Source: Albula goreensis (lineage: Eukaryota; Chordata; Actinopteri; Albuliformes; Albulidae). Taken from it: a stretch of 64,000 nucleotides of DNA. This document shows, in pieces, positions 15,666-27,967 of the stretch. The stretch's first letter is position 1. Each line of letters starts with the position of its first letter. The position numbers and the translations under genes are program-made. The stretch spans positions 13,822,245 to 13,886,244 of the forward strand of contig CM040761.1 of the NCBI GenBank assembly GCA_022829145.1. The letters are read 5' to 3'. The notes under the pieces are model-generated. The model saw nothing but the letters and a program-made list of their open reading frames with translations, did no database searches and had not been told where the DNA came from.

Positions 15666-18452
15666 GTATTGGAAAGGAAGATATCCTTTTCATCAAAATG
15701 ATGAAAAAGATAGAGCAGCCATTTACAGATTTTTAATGGCTTTGAAGTCAGTCTGCAGCCTCTGGTTCTATGTGAGAGTGCAAACCACAGTGGATGGCAA
15801 TGATGCACAGGCGGGCAAAGTGAGGATGGTTGCAGATATACTTTTACATGCCATGCTTTTTAAAAAATCCTTTGTCTGAGAATCGAGCAAAATGAAAAAG
15901 TAAGTCACGAGAATTAGTGCAGATGCTTACATTTGACAGCATTCTGTCTCTGAAGCTCCAAAATCAGAGTACACAGTTGACATTCATCAGTTCAGAGTAG
16001 TGATAAATGACAATGTAAAAAAAGTAACAACCATTTAACTTGCTGAATTCTGTTCTTCATTGGAAGTTGGGACAGAATTTAAGTACCTCATAGCTTGTTG
16101 AGCTGACAAAGATCACATTGTTCATTTCAAAAGGAGAGTCATGTAGTGGATGGTGATAGCTATGACTGTAGCTGTTATTGAGGATGTGTAAACATTTAGA
16201 GTTATTTTAACTGAAACGTCACACATAAAGATAATACTTCCAGTGCACTTCATGCCATTAACAGCAGGTAATGGTGGCACTATTGTGTGCTGCAGTGATT
16301 AACTGCACTCATTTCAATTACTTCAATTACTATTTGTTATCTGTGTTTAAGTGCTACAGTGGCAGCAAAGGGATAAACAAATCTGATGTTACAAATTAGA
16401 ATCATAAGAACGGATGTCATTACTCTTACCTGAAAACCATGCAGGGAATTTGCTCCTTTTGATCATTTTCTGGTGCAATTAATCCTGTCAGCTCACAATT
16501 AGCATCGCCATATTAGTGAGGTCAGCCTGTTCAAAGGACATAGGGGTGAAATGTAAATCAGCAGTTTTAAGGCTGACCCATGCAGATCCAGAATGAAGGG
16601 CCACCAACAACTTCAAAGATTGGGTGATTAATAGAGCAATTAGTGTGTATTCCTTGCTTGGCTCTTGGGGCCTGGCTCTGTGAATAGTTGTGTTTACTGT
16701 CGCGTTATGACGATCTGATCAGCAGAGATGTTGAAAAGGTGCAGCCTAAACTGTCCCAGCTGCTGTGAACATTTCTACTTCCATCTGACCGTTTTTGTGG
16801 CATTTGGTCTTTATGTAATGTCTATGTAATGCCTTATGTAATGTTCACACTTTTGAACATTAAGTTTAGGATTGATGAAAAACAGCAGATGATACTACTG
16901 GCCATTGAAAGTACAGATCAATAGTATAATTATTGTGTTTGCATGTTTATTTCTCTGCAACTCTCATAGCCAGAAGCAGGGCTGAGGCAGAGATCCATCA
17001 TGGCACGGACTAACAAAGCGACAAGATATCAATTTATTTATGACATGAAAGAAAATCAATTATAACTTTCCTTGACATATATTTTATTTACTATTATATA
17101 TTTTATTTATTTACTTTTTTCACTAGATATTGAAACAGATGTAACTTGACACTCCTATTATGATTTCTGATGTGCAGCAACACAGTTACTAACTTTCTGG
17201 ATAAGATATAATAATAGATTTGCAAATGGAAAAAACTATGTGGTATAAGTAAACTTTAGGCTGCAGGTCTGACCACCAACTCCTTTTCATTACATTATAA
17301 AACTGATAACAGTTTAATTCTGCTCTTGTGTGTTTGGAACATCAGATGTCAGTTCAAAAGTTAAGTTATTTCTATGGGAAACTCAGCACAGAGACTACAT
17401 TCGCACTGCTGATACATTGTGTGGCATCACTGGAGTTTACACTAATAAGATGGTGACACCAGAACTTAATGCATGTATAGAAGTAGACTGAAAGTCCAGT
17501 TCAAGTGTACTCAGCATCACTGTGCAAATGGAGCATGGTTTTTGGCCATGGCCAACCCAGACTGATTTAGCATTCTGGTCATTTCTGTGTTTCCTGTGCA
17601 TGGAGTACCTCTGCCAAAATCACACTGGATATGTCAATAGCCACAACTCTTTTTAGACCAATGTGAAATTGTCATTTACTGTAATTTCTGAAGATGGATA
17701 TTATTGGGATGTGAAGATACGGAAAGTGAAAATAGTTTTTAAAAGATGATTAATACACATATACACAATACATACATTGATTGTACATATAGTATATTGT
17801 CCATCCTTTGCAGAGATGAATATCACTGCATCTATTTTGTATGTTAAAAATATGAATGATTATTCAAATTAATTTGTCAGTTCTCTCTGCCTTATATAAT
17901 GTGCCTGTTACAAAAGGTTGCTTGGTCTTTTCGAAAGATACAGAAGAAAGAAGTTAACATTTTAAAGGTCAAGTTTGTGCAACATTTTTAAATGTACTGG
18001 CTTGTTCTTTTCACTAAGTGAGATGTTTCACTTCTGGGTGTGCTAAAATGTTTATCATTTGTGCATTGATGATTATTTTTAAATGAGAAGCACAGTCAGA
18101 TCAATGAACTGATGTGTTCGTTCCAGCTCTAGTCTAGAGTTTATCTCCCGTTTACTCAGCAGGGAAAATGCAACGGTGTTCCAGACCGCTACAGTGATGC
18201 TCGTCAGATAAGTGTGGTCTCTGAAACACTGCATAAGTGAAACTGCCATCCATTAATGAATGCTTTAAATCAAAAAATGAACAAATGACAGTCATGGCTT
18301 GCTTTTGGCTGAACAACTGCTTATGTCAACATATTAATATATATTACCTAATTTAAAAACCAGAAATAAACTGAAATTTAATTTAAAAAATGCTTTATAG
18401 TGGATTGAATGCACAGATATCTCTGTATATGCACATGCTCATACATAGACAA

Positions 18453-18477
18453 ACACACACACACGCACACACACACA
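18453..18477 (+). repeat. (CA)n microsatellite, 25 bp with one interruption
   Basis: A CA tract with one CG step. It is the only clear dinucleotide tract in this orientation; the other long ones read TG on the gene's sense strand. Confidence 0.92.
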
Positions 18478-20796
18478 ATACACAATTGTATTACTGTTTC
18501 CAAGATTAAAAAATATTTTGGTTAATAAATATTCTGTCATGATTTGAGAAGTTGTTTTTAATGATGTTAACATCCCTGAAGGTATGCAAAAACATATTTA
18601 TTGTACTTTGTACAATTGTAAGTTAATTAAAGAAGAGTTTAAACATAAAAACAGAAAACCAGCTGCCCCTCCTGTTACTGAATTGGTAAACCTAAGAGAG
18701 AAAGCTTTATTTGATATTATTACATTTTTTCTACTGGCCCTTGAGTATCTGCCTGCTTTTATTTGGAGATGGATTTACATTTTAGTTAAGAACAAAAGGA
18801 TGTCTTTTTGTTGTTACTAAAATAAACATATATCTGTTTTTATGGTAAACTCTCATAGTAAGAAAGATATGTGCAATTTGAGCTTTATGAAGGATCATCC
18901 CATTCGCCCTAAGACTACCTTATAATCCTGTGAGAGGGTCTGCATTGTGTTCGTGCTCACTAAGGCCAGGCAGTCCCATATAAGAGATGGTATTCCGCTT
19001 TGGAAAGGTTATGAAGCATGCAACGTGTAGGATGTGTGCAATTAAGAGTATTGTGCTGGTTGTTCTCATCCATTTTAACACTAATGTACAAGCATTTGAA
19101 AAGGTATGCAATCTGTTTGTGCGCAACATGCTGGTACAATGCAGTGCAGAACCAGTGTCCAATATTATTCATACCTTTCAAGTCATTGTGAAAATGAGCA
19201 TTAATGTGTATTATTGTGATTGGGTAGAACAAGGAGGTATGCACATTTACTGTTTTACACAGTCTGTCTGTTTGGAGTTATTGGAGGCATGGAGCAGTCG
19301 TTCCAGTCATTTAAAGCTCCTCAGGCTGATCAGACAGTGTGTGCTGTGCTGTGCTGTGCTGAGCTGTGGTGTCTACCAGCCTGGCTATACTGTAGGATGC
19401 TCTCATGATTAATGACTCTCCAACTTATACTTTTTTATGTTTTTTATTTACAAAGCTATTATTTGTTTAAGTTTTTTTTATCATAGTTGTTTGATGTGTC
19501 AGTGTTTTTATTTCTCTGCCAATGTTTCTCTGCCACCTCCCCACCCTTCATATATTAATATATTGTTTATATTATTAGTTAACTCACATTCTACCTTATA
19601 TATATTATCCAGTTATGCTAAAGTTGTGTCATATCCATTGTGATAGTTGGTCATAGTTGGCTATTTTATTTTGCGTTTCTTTGATATTGAGATTGAGAAA
19701 GTCAATTCTGGTTTCATATTGCAGTCTGAGTAGCCAATTCTCAGCCTTTCATTAAAATGATGGCAGAGAGTTGTCATCTACTTTAAAGCAAGAATAGAGT
19801 CAATCCCAACATAATCTTGTTTCCTTTTGAGTCCATTATTGAATTGATTCTGTACACAGTATGACAGGGAATGAAGCTGAGTCACTTTTTTTCAGGCTCA
19901 GTTCAAATCTCCAACTCACAGGAATGGTAACCAGCACATCTTTTTGTCATTCTGCTTGGACATCAGTGTAATACTGAGCTTGCTAACAAGCTAACATTAG
20001 TGATACTAAGCAACATTTATCACTTGTAACATATCCTTTATCTAATACCACCTCACGACTAGTAGTCGTAACCATTACCTGCTTTCTGATCATTTTAAGA
20101 TAGCTGACAAAATAACATTATCCAAAGAATACAGTGTGTTTGCCAGTTAGCTACCTTACTGAACTTGACATTTTGAAATAACTTTCTTTTTAATGTAGGG
20201 ATACTAGGATAACATTATCCCTCTCTACAAGTACCACTCTGTTATGACACTTGTTTGACAAATTTTGGCGTTTGACTGGCAGTGTGACAGACTCGCTGCT
20301 GCTTGCTAGTTAGAATGTTTCTGTTTCTCGTCTTGGACTTACATGATGGTTTCCAGTAACATAAGTGAGCATAGCACAGAAACAGCGGGCTCACTGAAGT
20401 CCAAGTGATGGCCTGGCCTGTGATGTGGTGATGTTATACTGCACTAATGGAACTAGTCTCAGGCAATCACAATGTGCAGTCAGAACTAACTGTTGTATAA
20501 AATGTGTTGTGTAATGTATGTGCGGTATAATTCTGCATCATCTTTTGGGCAAATAGGATCTAATACATGTGGCTCTGACCAGCTATGATCTTTACCTCTC
20601 TGAACAATAACTGCATCGGACAAAGCACAGAAGACTCCAAAATGCTCTACATATATGACAATATAAAATATATTTTTATTGTTCATTATTATGGTAATGA
20701 TTGTACTTTAAATCTGGAAATTGTTGTTAATAAGTTAATCAAACAATTGGTGGAATCGATCTGCTAGGCAAAATTAACTCTCAGTAGGATTCAAGA

Positions 20797-21182
20797 CAAT
20801 TCTGCTGTCCCTTGACTACTGCTAGTACCACTGCTGCCATTACTACTGTAGTGCATACTGTGCTTATATGTTAACTATTAAGTCGGCAGCTAATGTTATT
20901 GTTAGAATTCAGGTTAGCTAGCTGTTTTGCCTTTTTGCTAACAAACAACTAATGCATACCCGTAATACTGTTTATATTAATATTGTCTTGTAGCCTACAG
21001 ATATTATAATGGATTGTGTACAAGTATGATACTGTAGCCAAGCAGATAGAATGACACTGCAGTGCTGTTCAGGTATTATGATCTTAAATGACTAATTCAT
21101 GTTTTGAACTGAAAGTTCTGCTGTTCTTTGACTGCTTCTAGTAATCCTGCTGCTACTTCTTCAATGCCTACTGTACCTACTA
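20797..21182 (+). repeat. Diverged direct repeat, two copies about 315 bp apart
   Basis: Segments 20797-20866 and 21111-21178 share TTCTGCTGT, TTTGACT or TTGACT, CTAGTA, CTGCTG and a CATACTGTG or CCTACTGTA block in the same order. The second copy runs directly into the 25-bp inverted repeat. The wider 19.98-21.25 kb zone also repeats GCTAACA and ATAACATTATCC motifs and looks like old transposon debris, family unknown. Confidence 0.45.
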
Positions 21183-21245
21183 GAAGTTTTAATATACTAA
21201 TAATAAGTATATCCTTACTTTATTAAAACTTCTAGTAGGTACAGT
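21170..21245. repeat. Perfect 25-bp inverted repeat with a 26-nt loop
   Basis: The left arm 21170-21194 is the exact reverse complement of the right arm 21221-21245. The spacer is AT-rich and does not extend the stem. It could be the core of a small MITE or a foldback; nothing shows that it is transcribed on its own. Confidence 0.85.
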
Positions 21246-22247
21246 TTTAAACATAATCTTCAAGCCTTCGGCAAGTAAACAGAGTTTTCTCTGTAACTCT
21301 ATATCTAGTATCATTTTGAAATTGCTAAGGTTCAAGTTAATGTTTGAAATGTATTTTATACTGCCCCTGCCAGAGAAATGCAAAATACCTTGTGAAAAAG
21401 GCCTGTAAGCTGTGACTAAAGTTGAATTCCTCTGCTCCTCCTATTTTTTGCTTTTTTTCCTGTCTGTTGGAAGTCTGGAAGTCTGTCCAGCTGCCTAATG
21501 CATCGCTGTCAGTGAATTAATGGTAGTTGACAGCTTAAAGCAGTTTACATCAAAGTTTACTTTCTTCATATTTTCATTCCTAAGACCTCCTGCCTGTCTG
21601 TTGGGGGTTTAAAAATTTACACATTTGAAACATACCTTTGTTGTTATTGATATTTCCCATTTAAATCACCACCACCATATTTTCCTTGATATCTAAAACC
21701 AGGGCCAAGCAGCTGGAGGTGGCAGAAATAAATCCTACCACCTCAGAAATCTTCCCATATTATAGAAACTGTATCTCATATTCCCTGCTGAACTGAATAA
21801 AGTAAATTTAATATTTTATTTGTCAAAGTGTACACTGTGTGGTTAGGTTTGATCACTGAATAGTAAATTTGCACAGTGATATTAGAATGATCAGTTCAGT
21901 CACAATAGGTAGATTAAAGCAATCTGCCATAATTCATCTTTTGGTAATGCATAAATATAACTTGTCAAGAAATACAATTTACCGCAGTGTAAAGATTCTT
22001 GTACTTTTTTTGCCAAATAGAAGGTGCTGATGAGCAAGACTTGGGTGTTATACAGAATACTTGGTATCAATCATTGCTATGCGTTCCAGAATTTTTAGCT
22101 GCAACCAGCAGCTCTACAGCTCACTCTGTCAGTTGGTTGGTCAGTTGGTTGGTTGGTCCACAAAAATTTGGTGGCCACAGTTTTCACCCTAGGAGAGTGA
22201 AATTTGACAAGGAGGTCAAGAGTGTGTGTGTGTGAAGGTATGTGTTT

Positions 22248-22464
22248 CTGTTCATGCCAATTGGCTAAAAGGGGGCATGGCAGTAGGAGTCGCCTATTGC
22301 AAAAAGGCACATAACTTCCAAATGGATTCATTGACTTGCACAAGACTTTGTTAATCAGGGCAGCTGCTTAACTGTTCATGCCAAAAAGGGCATGAAGACA
22401 AAAAGGGGGTGTGGCAGTGGGAGTGGCCTATAACAAAAAGGTGTATACCTGCTAAATGGATTCA
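22248..22464 (+). repeat. Two diverged copies of a roughly 85-bp repeat unit
   Basis: Unit 1 is 22248-22330 and unit 2 is 22372-22464. Both begin CTGTTCATGCCAA, contain an AAAAGGGGG(C/T)(A/G)TGGCAGT block, a GGAGT(C/G)GCCTAT block and CAAAAAGG, and end AAATGGATTCA. The second carries a small insertion near its start. A TTGGTTGGTCAG run (22131-22157) lies just upstream. The units look like part of a dispersed fish repeat family, which I cannot name. Confidence 0.6.
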
Positions 22465-23324
22465 CATAACATGGCCATACTTTGTAGAAAGACACACACA
22501 GATAGACAGACATACATATGCACACACAGACAGTTTTATTGGTGATGGTCACAGCTATTGCGAATTTGCACTTGTTGGTCCATCTCTTTGATTCATTTCA
22601 TATCAGGCTAAGGCTTAGCAAGTCACTGATCAAAACACCATGTACACAGCAGAACATAGCTGAGATCAGTCATTTCCTTTGACTAATGGGAAACTGTGGC
22701 ATGATTTGAGACTCTGAGATGTCTGTGCAAGGCTGGCTGTTCATCTGCCTTATGACTGCAGTATAGCAGGACAGCTTTCAGCAATAAGTTACCATAAGAC
22801 GATCGAGCCGTTTTTTTTGTTCAGCACAACATGGCCTTTCCTTGAAAAGTGTGGTTTAATATTGTATGCATGTTTATGGTGTTTGTCCAGACAGCCAGAA
22901 GAATGACTCATGGCAACAGTAATTCATGGCAGCACTCTGTCCAGATTTTTCCTGTTCCTTTTTTAATACAGTGTCAGAGTCAAAATGTTTAGTGTGATGT
23001 TGATAGGTCACATGTTGCCGTGAGATTTAGGTGTGTGTGGGCTTCCAGTGCTGACTGATTGCAGACCCTATACCCTTGTTGACTGTTCACTACCATCTGT
23101 GATTTCTCAAGCCTTATGTGACCGGCACACTTATGGTTTTGCATTTTTCTTATTAGGTCTTATTATGAATACATGGTTTAAATTCTGGTAAGTATTTGTA
23201 ACTTGTATTAGTGCTTTTGTAATCATACGTGTGTACTTTCTAGTTTAGTTATTAACAAGAGCTTAATGTTCATAAGAAGCAGGTGAATGCCTTTATGCTC
23301 TCCCATATTGTTAAACGGTAATAT

Positions 23325-23352
23325 GCAGGGTTAGACAAAATAATGGAAATAT
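23325..23352 (+). mobile_element. Possible single end of a Tc1/mariner element
   Basis: The sequence GCAGGGTTAGACAAAATAAT, followed by GGAAAT, resembles from memory the terminal repeat of fish mariner-like elements. I found no matching inverted partner within about 1 kb, so this would be a truncated end. It is a weak call. Confidence 0.3.
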
Positions 23353-26300
23353 GAAACAATATATGAATTATTATAGGAGTTATAGGCTCACCCTTTTCCT
23401 TTTTACCAGCTCCAGTGCCTGATAGAATGTTGCTATATTGTTATACTTAAAATAAATTTAATGTAACATTTGGAACCTCTAGGAATCTGACTGATGTTTG
23501 AAGTATTGCAGTAATAAGGAAAGTTTGAATGGTATCATTTGGATTTTGTACTGCTCCTCCAGCAGCCTAGCAGCCTGGCAGCCGATTACATATTGGGGGC
23601 TAAACACAAGCAAGCAGATAATACAGTTTGAACAGCAAGCGAGAAATAACCAAGCATATCACAATAATAATGTGGTGCATCTTTTCCCAGACTGCTGCTA
23701 CCAATTTTATAAAAACGAGCAACACAGGATTTTCACTTTACTGACTGAGCAACATGACTTTTGCTGTAATTCTATGATCCAGTCACAACTACACCAAGAA
23801 TTCTGTAATATTAGGATCTATATGCCTGGTGACTACAGTTTCTCATTGGCCCAAGCAGAATGTGCCATTGTGGTATTTTGAACCTTCATACTTTAAATGA
23901 GATGACAGACCAAAGGGCACTAAATTGCACATTGTCTGTTGTCTAAGTAAAGTCACAATTTTAATGGTTCGTACTATTGCTTAGCTAAATGCAATATTAT
24001 AATTGGATCAGAGGGTGTTGATTAGTGTCCTACTACCACACAATCTTTCAGTTTAATGCACAGGTATGAAGTAGTTCCATTGAAAGAGGCCCTATCACTA
24101 TTGTGAATAATCACTCAAGCCCGTTCAATATGCTCTGCCATATTTTTTGAGGCAGCACAACTCAGTGCAAGTGGTTTTACACTTTCTTCAATTACTCATA
24201 CCGTACCATTGTAAGCATATATCTCACAATTACACATTTAATGGACGCGTGATCATGCATAAATCGGCCAAGGATCTTCTGAATAGAAACAGAAGTCACA
24301 TGTCTGTGTCACGCTTCCATGTGACTTTAATATTTCAAACAGATGAAATGTTTTGAACAGTATGAGGTGAGGACATGAATAAAGAGGTAAACATCCTGCT
24401 TGCACCACGCTGTGCTGCTACAGAAAGAAGGCCCTCTATTTCAATTATATATTTATAACTTAAAATTGTGGCAGGGAAAAAAGTGAACACCACAGAACTA
24501 CAAAAACTTAGTTTGTTTTTATGATTTTAATTGGTAGTATGGAATAGTAAGTCTGCTCGCTGTATGTTGTATGGAAGGAAAAATCACTCTGGGATGAAAA
24601 TAAACCATTTCAAAATATTGTTACATTGGGATTTTTACTTTTGTGGTTTATTTCCTTACAACTACACGGCCCTTACAACTGCACACAACACTTGTTCTGT
24701 CATATTTTATTTCTGTAAAATAAAAAGCTGTTAACCTAACCACATGCATACATAATGCAAACATTACATGTCCTCCACAAGGCGATGATTGCACTCTCTG
24801 TGCTGGCTTCAGGCTCCTATTAGTGAGTTCTGGGGATTTTTTTTTTTTTTTAGCTTGGTGCAATCAACTGTGTTGAGGTATTTTATTGAGGTGACACTAT
24901 AAATATTTTCTTCTGAAAAGAAAATTTCAAAAAGTAAATATTGCAAGCACCATGTGATTTTGTTGGTTATTTATTAATCTATGTGTTGATTTGAGTGGTT
25001 TAAAAATCACTGCAGCTTAAAAGGTCCTGAGTCACTGTAAATATCTGTGTTTATGCAGAGGTGCATGAAGTTTCTTATAAGGCAACAATACATATATATA
25101 CTTTTCTGTAATTGTGTGTGTGTACATAATAAGGAACCTAACTTGGGAGCTAGCCCCTGTTATGGAACAGTAGCTCTTTGCCACAGTTTGCCACTGAACT
25201 TAAATAAGTGGAAGAAGCTGAAACTTGGCAAACACGTATATAAGTGAAGCTGGTGCTTAGATTTAAGCAGGGATCCAAACACTAAGAGATTTAATGCCCA
25301 TGCCGATTTAAATAAAGTTCCATATAGACTATTTACATGAAATTACAGTGGGCGAGGTAAATCACTGTGTTTTATTTAGGATCTTCCATTTACCTTGGTT
25401 AGCTTTTATTACTTACCTCTTAACGTTTTTTTTTCAACATGACTTGACCAATGGATTAGATGCTTGGTCAACCTAAAGCAAGGTCTTCAACAAGGTGTCC
25501 TCTGCAAAGGGCAAACCATGGCAGATGGTTTTTAAATTGAATATGTTATCCTCCTAATGAAAGCCAAAATGTCATTAATATTCATTTTTAGTGAGCAGAC
25601 CATTTTTAAAGGACTACACCATCGTAATTAGGCATTGCTGGGATCAAAAGATAGCACACCTGCAAATCAGCCTCAGCCACAAAATTGAGGTGCGGCCATG
25701 GGGATGGGGAAAGTACATTCATGAACTGGGAAATGTCCTCTCCACACGTTCTCCACTCGCTCCTCAGCAGGAATCCTTGCAATGGCATTTCTGAATAAAC
25801 CCCATTATGTCAGAAAAAACTATCCATGCCATGAAGACATAAAAGTCTAATATTCACATCCCAAGACTTTTAATCAGTCAGACCAGCTAATGTATTCATT
25901 TTCTTATTGTGCTATTTGGAAAAATGATTCAATTTTTCATAACATGAGACTTTGTAAAGGCTGTGATTGTAACATTTCATTATTATGTGAGATTTTTACA
26001 ATGTGTGTGTGGGAGACTGTCATCTGCTGCATGCTTCTCAGCAGATTTTAAACAGACAGAAACGTGTTATTCCATTGGCAGACCCATTGACCTCAAGTTA
26101 CCCCACTCCCCACTCCATATGCATGTGGTAATATCAGCTGTATTAAAACACCTAAGATGTAATCCTGACCTCTTTTCCAGATTGTTTGGAAGGATTCCAC
26201 TGCAAATAAATCTTAATGGAGAACAAAGCTGTTCAAATAGAACGATTATTATATTAATTGAGAGATAATATGCAGTTTAAGGTCTGAGGGAAAGGGCCAG

Positions 26301-26411
26301 ATCTGCCTACAGCAGTGCTAGACATCCAGAGGGGGGCGCTCTCTTGGGTAGCTGCATGGATCCAGGCTTACATTAGCTCACCCTTCACAGCATTGCCAGG
26401 AGCCATTGTAG

Positions 26412-26420
26412 CTCTCTCAT

Positions 26421-26461
<41 letters not shown>

Positions 26462-26503
26462 ACTCTCTCTATCTCCTTCTCTCATTCTCTCTCTCTCTCC
26501 TTC
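26412..26503 (+). repeat. (CT)n pyrimidine tract
   Basis: About 92 bp of nearly pure C and T on the + strand, with a perfect CT core at about 26422-26455 and imperfect flanks. Such tracts can form triplex (H-DNA) structures. Confidence 0.95.
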
Positions 26504-26851
26504 CGGATGCCGACCAAGACAGAGAGTCCCATGTGAGCTGCCCTCCTTTCCTCTTTCGCAGTTTAGTTTCTGCTTGTATATACCCAATCTGCAACCTCAC
26601 GTCTTCGAAAAAGTTCCTTTTTCTGTGATCTTGGAAGTCTTCCTGATTCAATAAGGCACTGATGAGGTCCCCCCCCCCCAGCCCACCCAACTCTATCCAC
26701 AAAGCATACATTACTGGCATCAAGCCCATCTTCTCCACTTCATCAACCACACAACTCAGGCATATCAAATGTACCACATTTAGCCCATTAATATCCACAT
26801 TCCACATATCTAATGAAACATTTGCCTCAAACTTTCCAAAAGAAGCCTGGC

Positions 26852-26895
26852 AAAGATATTGTGAAAACCTCTTTGGAGGTTTTCACAATATTTTT
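26852..26895. repeat. Short strong hairpin, 20-bp stem and 4-nt loop
   Basis: The arms 26856-26871 and 26876-26891 are perfect reverse complements around a TTTG loop. The stem extends by four more pairs (one a G-T wobble) to 26852 and 26895. It is shorter than a typical microRNA precursor. Confidence 0.8.
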
Positions 26896-27897
26896 AAGCC
26901 ATTGTTCACTATTAAACAATAGTCCTCCAAAATATTTTAGTTTCATAAAAATAGTGATTGCCATGTTCTTTGTTTATTATTGTAATTGGTGTGATCATTA
27001 AAATAATTCATAAAAATGCATATAGGTTTATGTATTGACATGACCTCATTTTATAAGTAGGAACTAAATTCTGATAATAAAAAACTATGCAATTATAAAA
27101 AATGTAATCTAAACATTAGAAGCATGACATGAAGGCAGCCAGCCAGGAACTTTTTTCCAGTTTTGGGCTTGGACTTTGGAACTCTTTGGCAGTTGACCTA
27201 AATACTACATTGGGTTGTGGAAGAATAAGCATTGGGATTAGACCTCTCTCCACAAACTGTGGAGCAGACTTCCACATTGACTATAATATCACATTTTCAG
27301 TTTGAGCTTTCATATTCCCGTGATTCAGAAGCTGATATGGATGGATGTGTCTGAGGAGGAGGCTGATGGGAGTGACCGGCAGAGCTCACATGCACCCCGG
27401 CTTGTTTGTTCCGCTGTTGTTTGTTGCGGTCTGAAGCCTGCACATCAAGGGGTGCGATACCTGCAAGGAGATTCAATTTTTCATCATTTATTATGACAGC
27501 TCTGATCTTGCTTTTATCGTTTGTTTAGCGTCCTGGGATATTTTACCTTGCTACCAAATGTATTGAACACACACAATCACGACTCTTTTCTGGAGTAACT
27601 CAGCTCTTTGCTCCTCACTTACACACAAAGGAGTTACAAAACCTCTCTGTACAATAACCTCTTGCTTGTGTAAGCCTGTACAACATAATAAAAACAATGC
27701 ACATATCCAACTTTGTCAGAGGGATGTGTAAAGCAAGGACAGGGAGCGGTTTTACACCCTCAGCCTGTCCATCATGCTGCCCAGAATTCTCTCTGGCACC
27801 TGGTTCCTGTTATCACCTGTTCCACAGGACAATCTGCAGTAGCTTGTTTGACAGAAAACAATGGAAACTCATATTTCTGAAGACACAAACTGAAATA

Positions 27898-27967
27898 CAG
27901 ACAGTCCCCAACTTACGATGGGGTTACATTACAACTAGTAGAATCATCATAACTTGGGGACCATCTG
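27898..27967. mobile_element. 70-bp Tigger/pogo-like MITE
   Basis: This is a miniature inverted-repeat element. Its left end reads CAGACAGTCCCCAACTTACG and its right end, reverse-complemented, CAGATGGTCCCCAAGTTATG (16 of 20 identical; the next four bases, GATG at 27918-27921, also match). It is flanked by TA on both sides (27896-27897 and 27968-27969), the target duplication of Tc1/mariner/pogo elements. The ends and the internal ACGATGGGGTTAC resemble, from memory, Tigger-type elements of mammals. It is too short to encode anything. Confidence 0.8.

Noticed and set aside
18987-19412. 141-codon + strand frame with Cys-rich end
   Set aside because: The Cys-rich end comes from a short CTGTG repeat near 19340-19365; also open on the minus strand.
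20055-20069. Palindrome ACGACTAGTAGTCGT as a protein-binding site
   Set aside because: A 7-bp arm palindrome is expected several times by chance in 64 kb; no supporting context.
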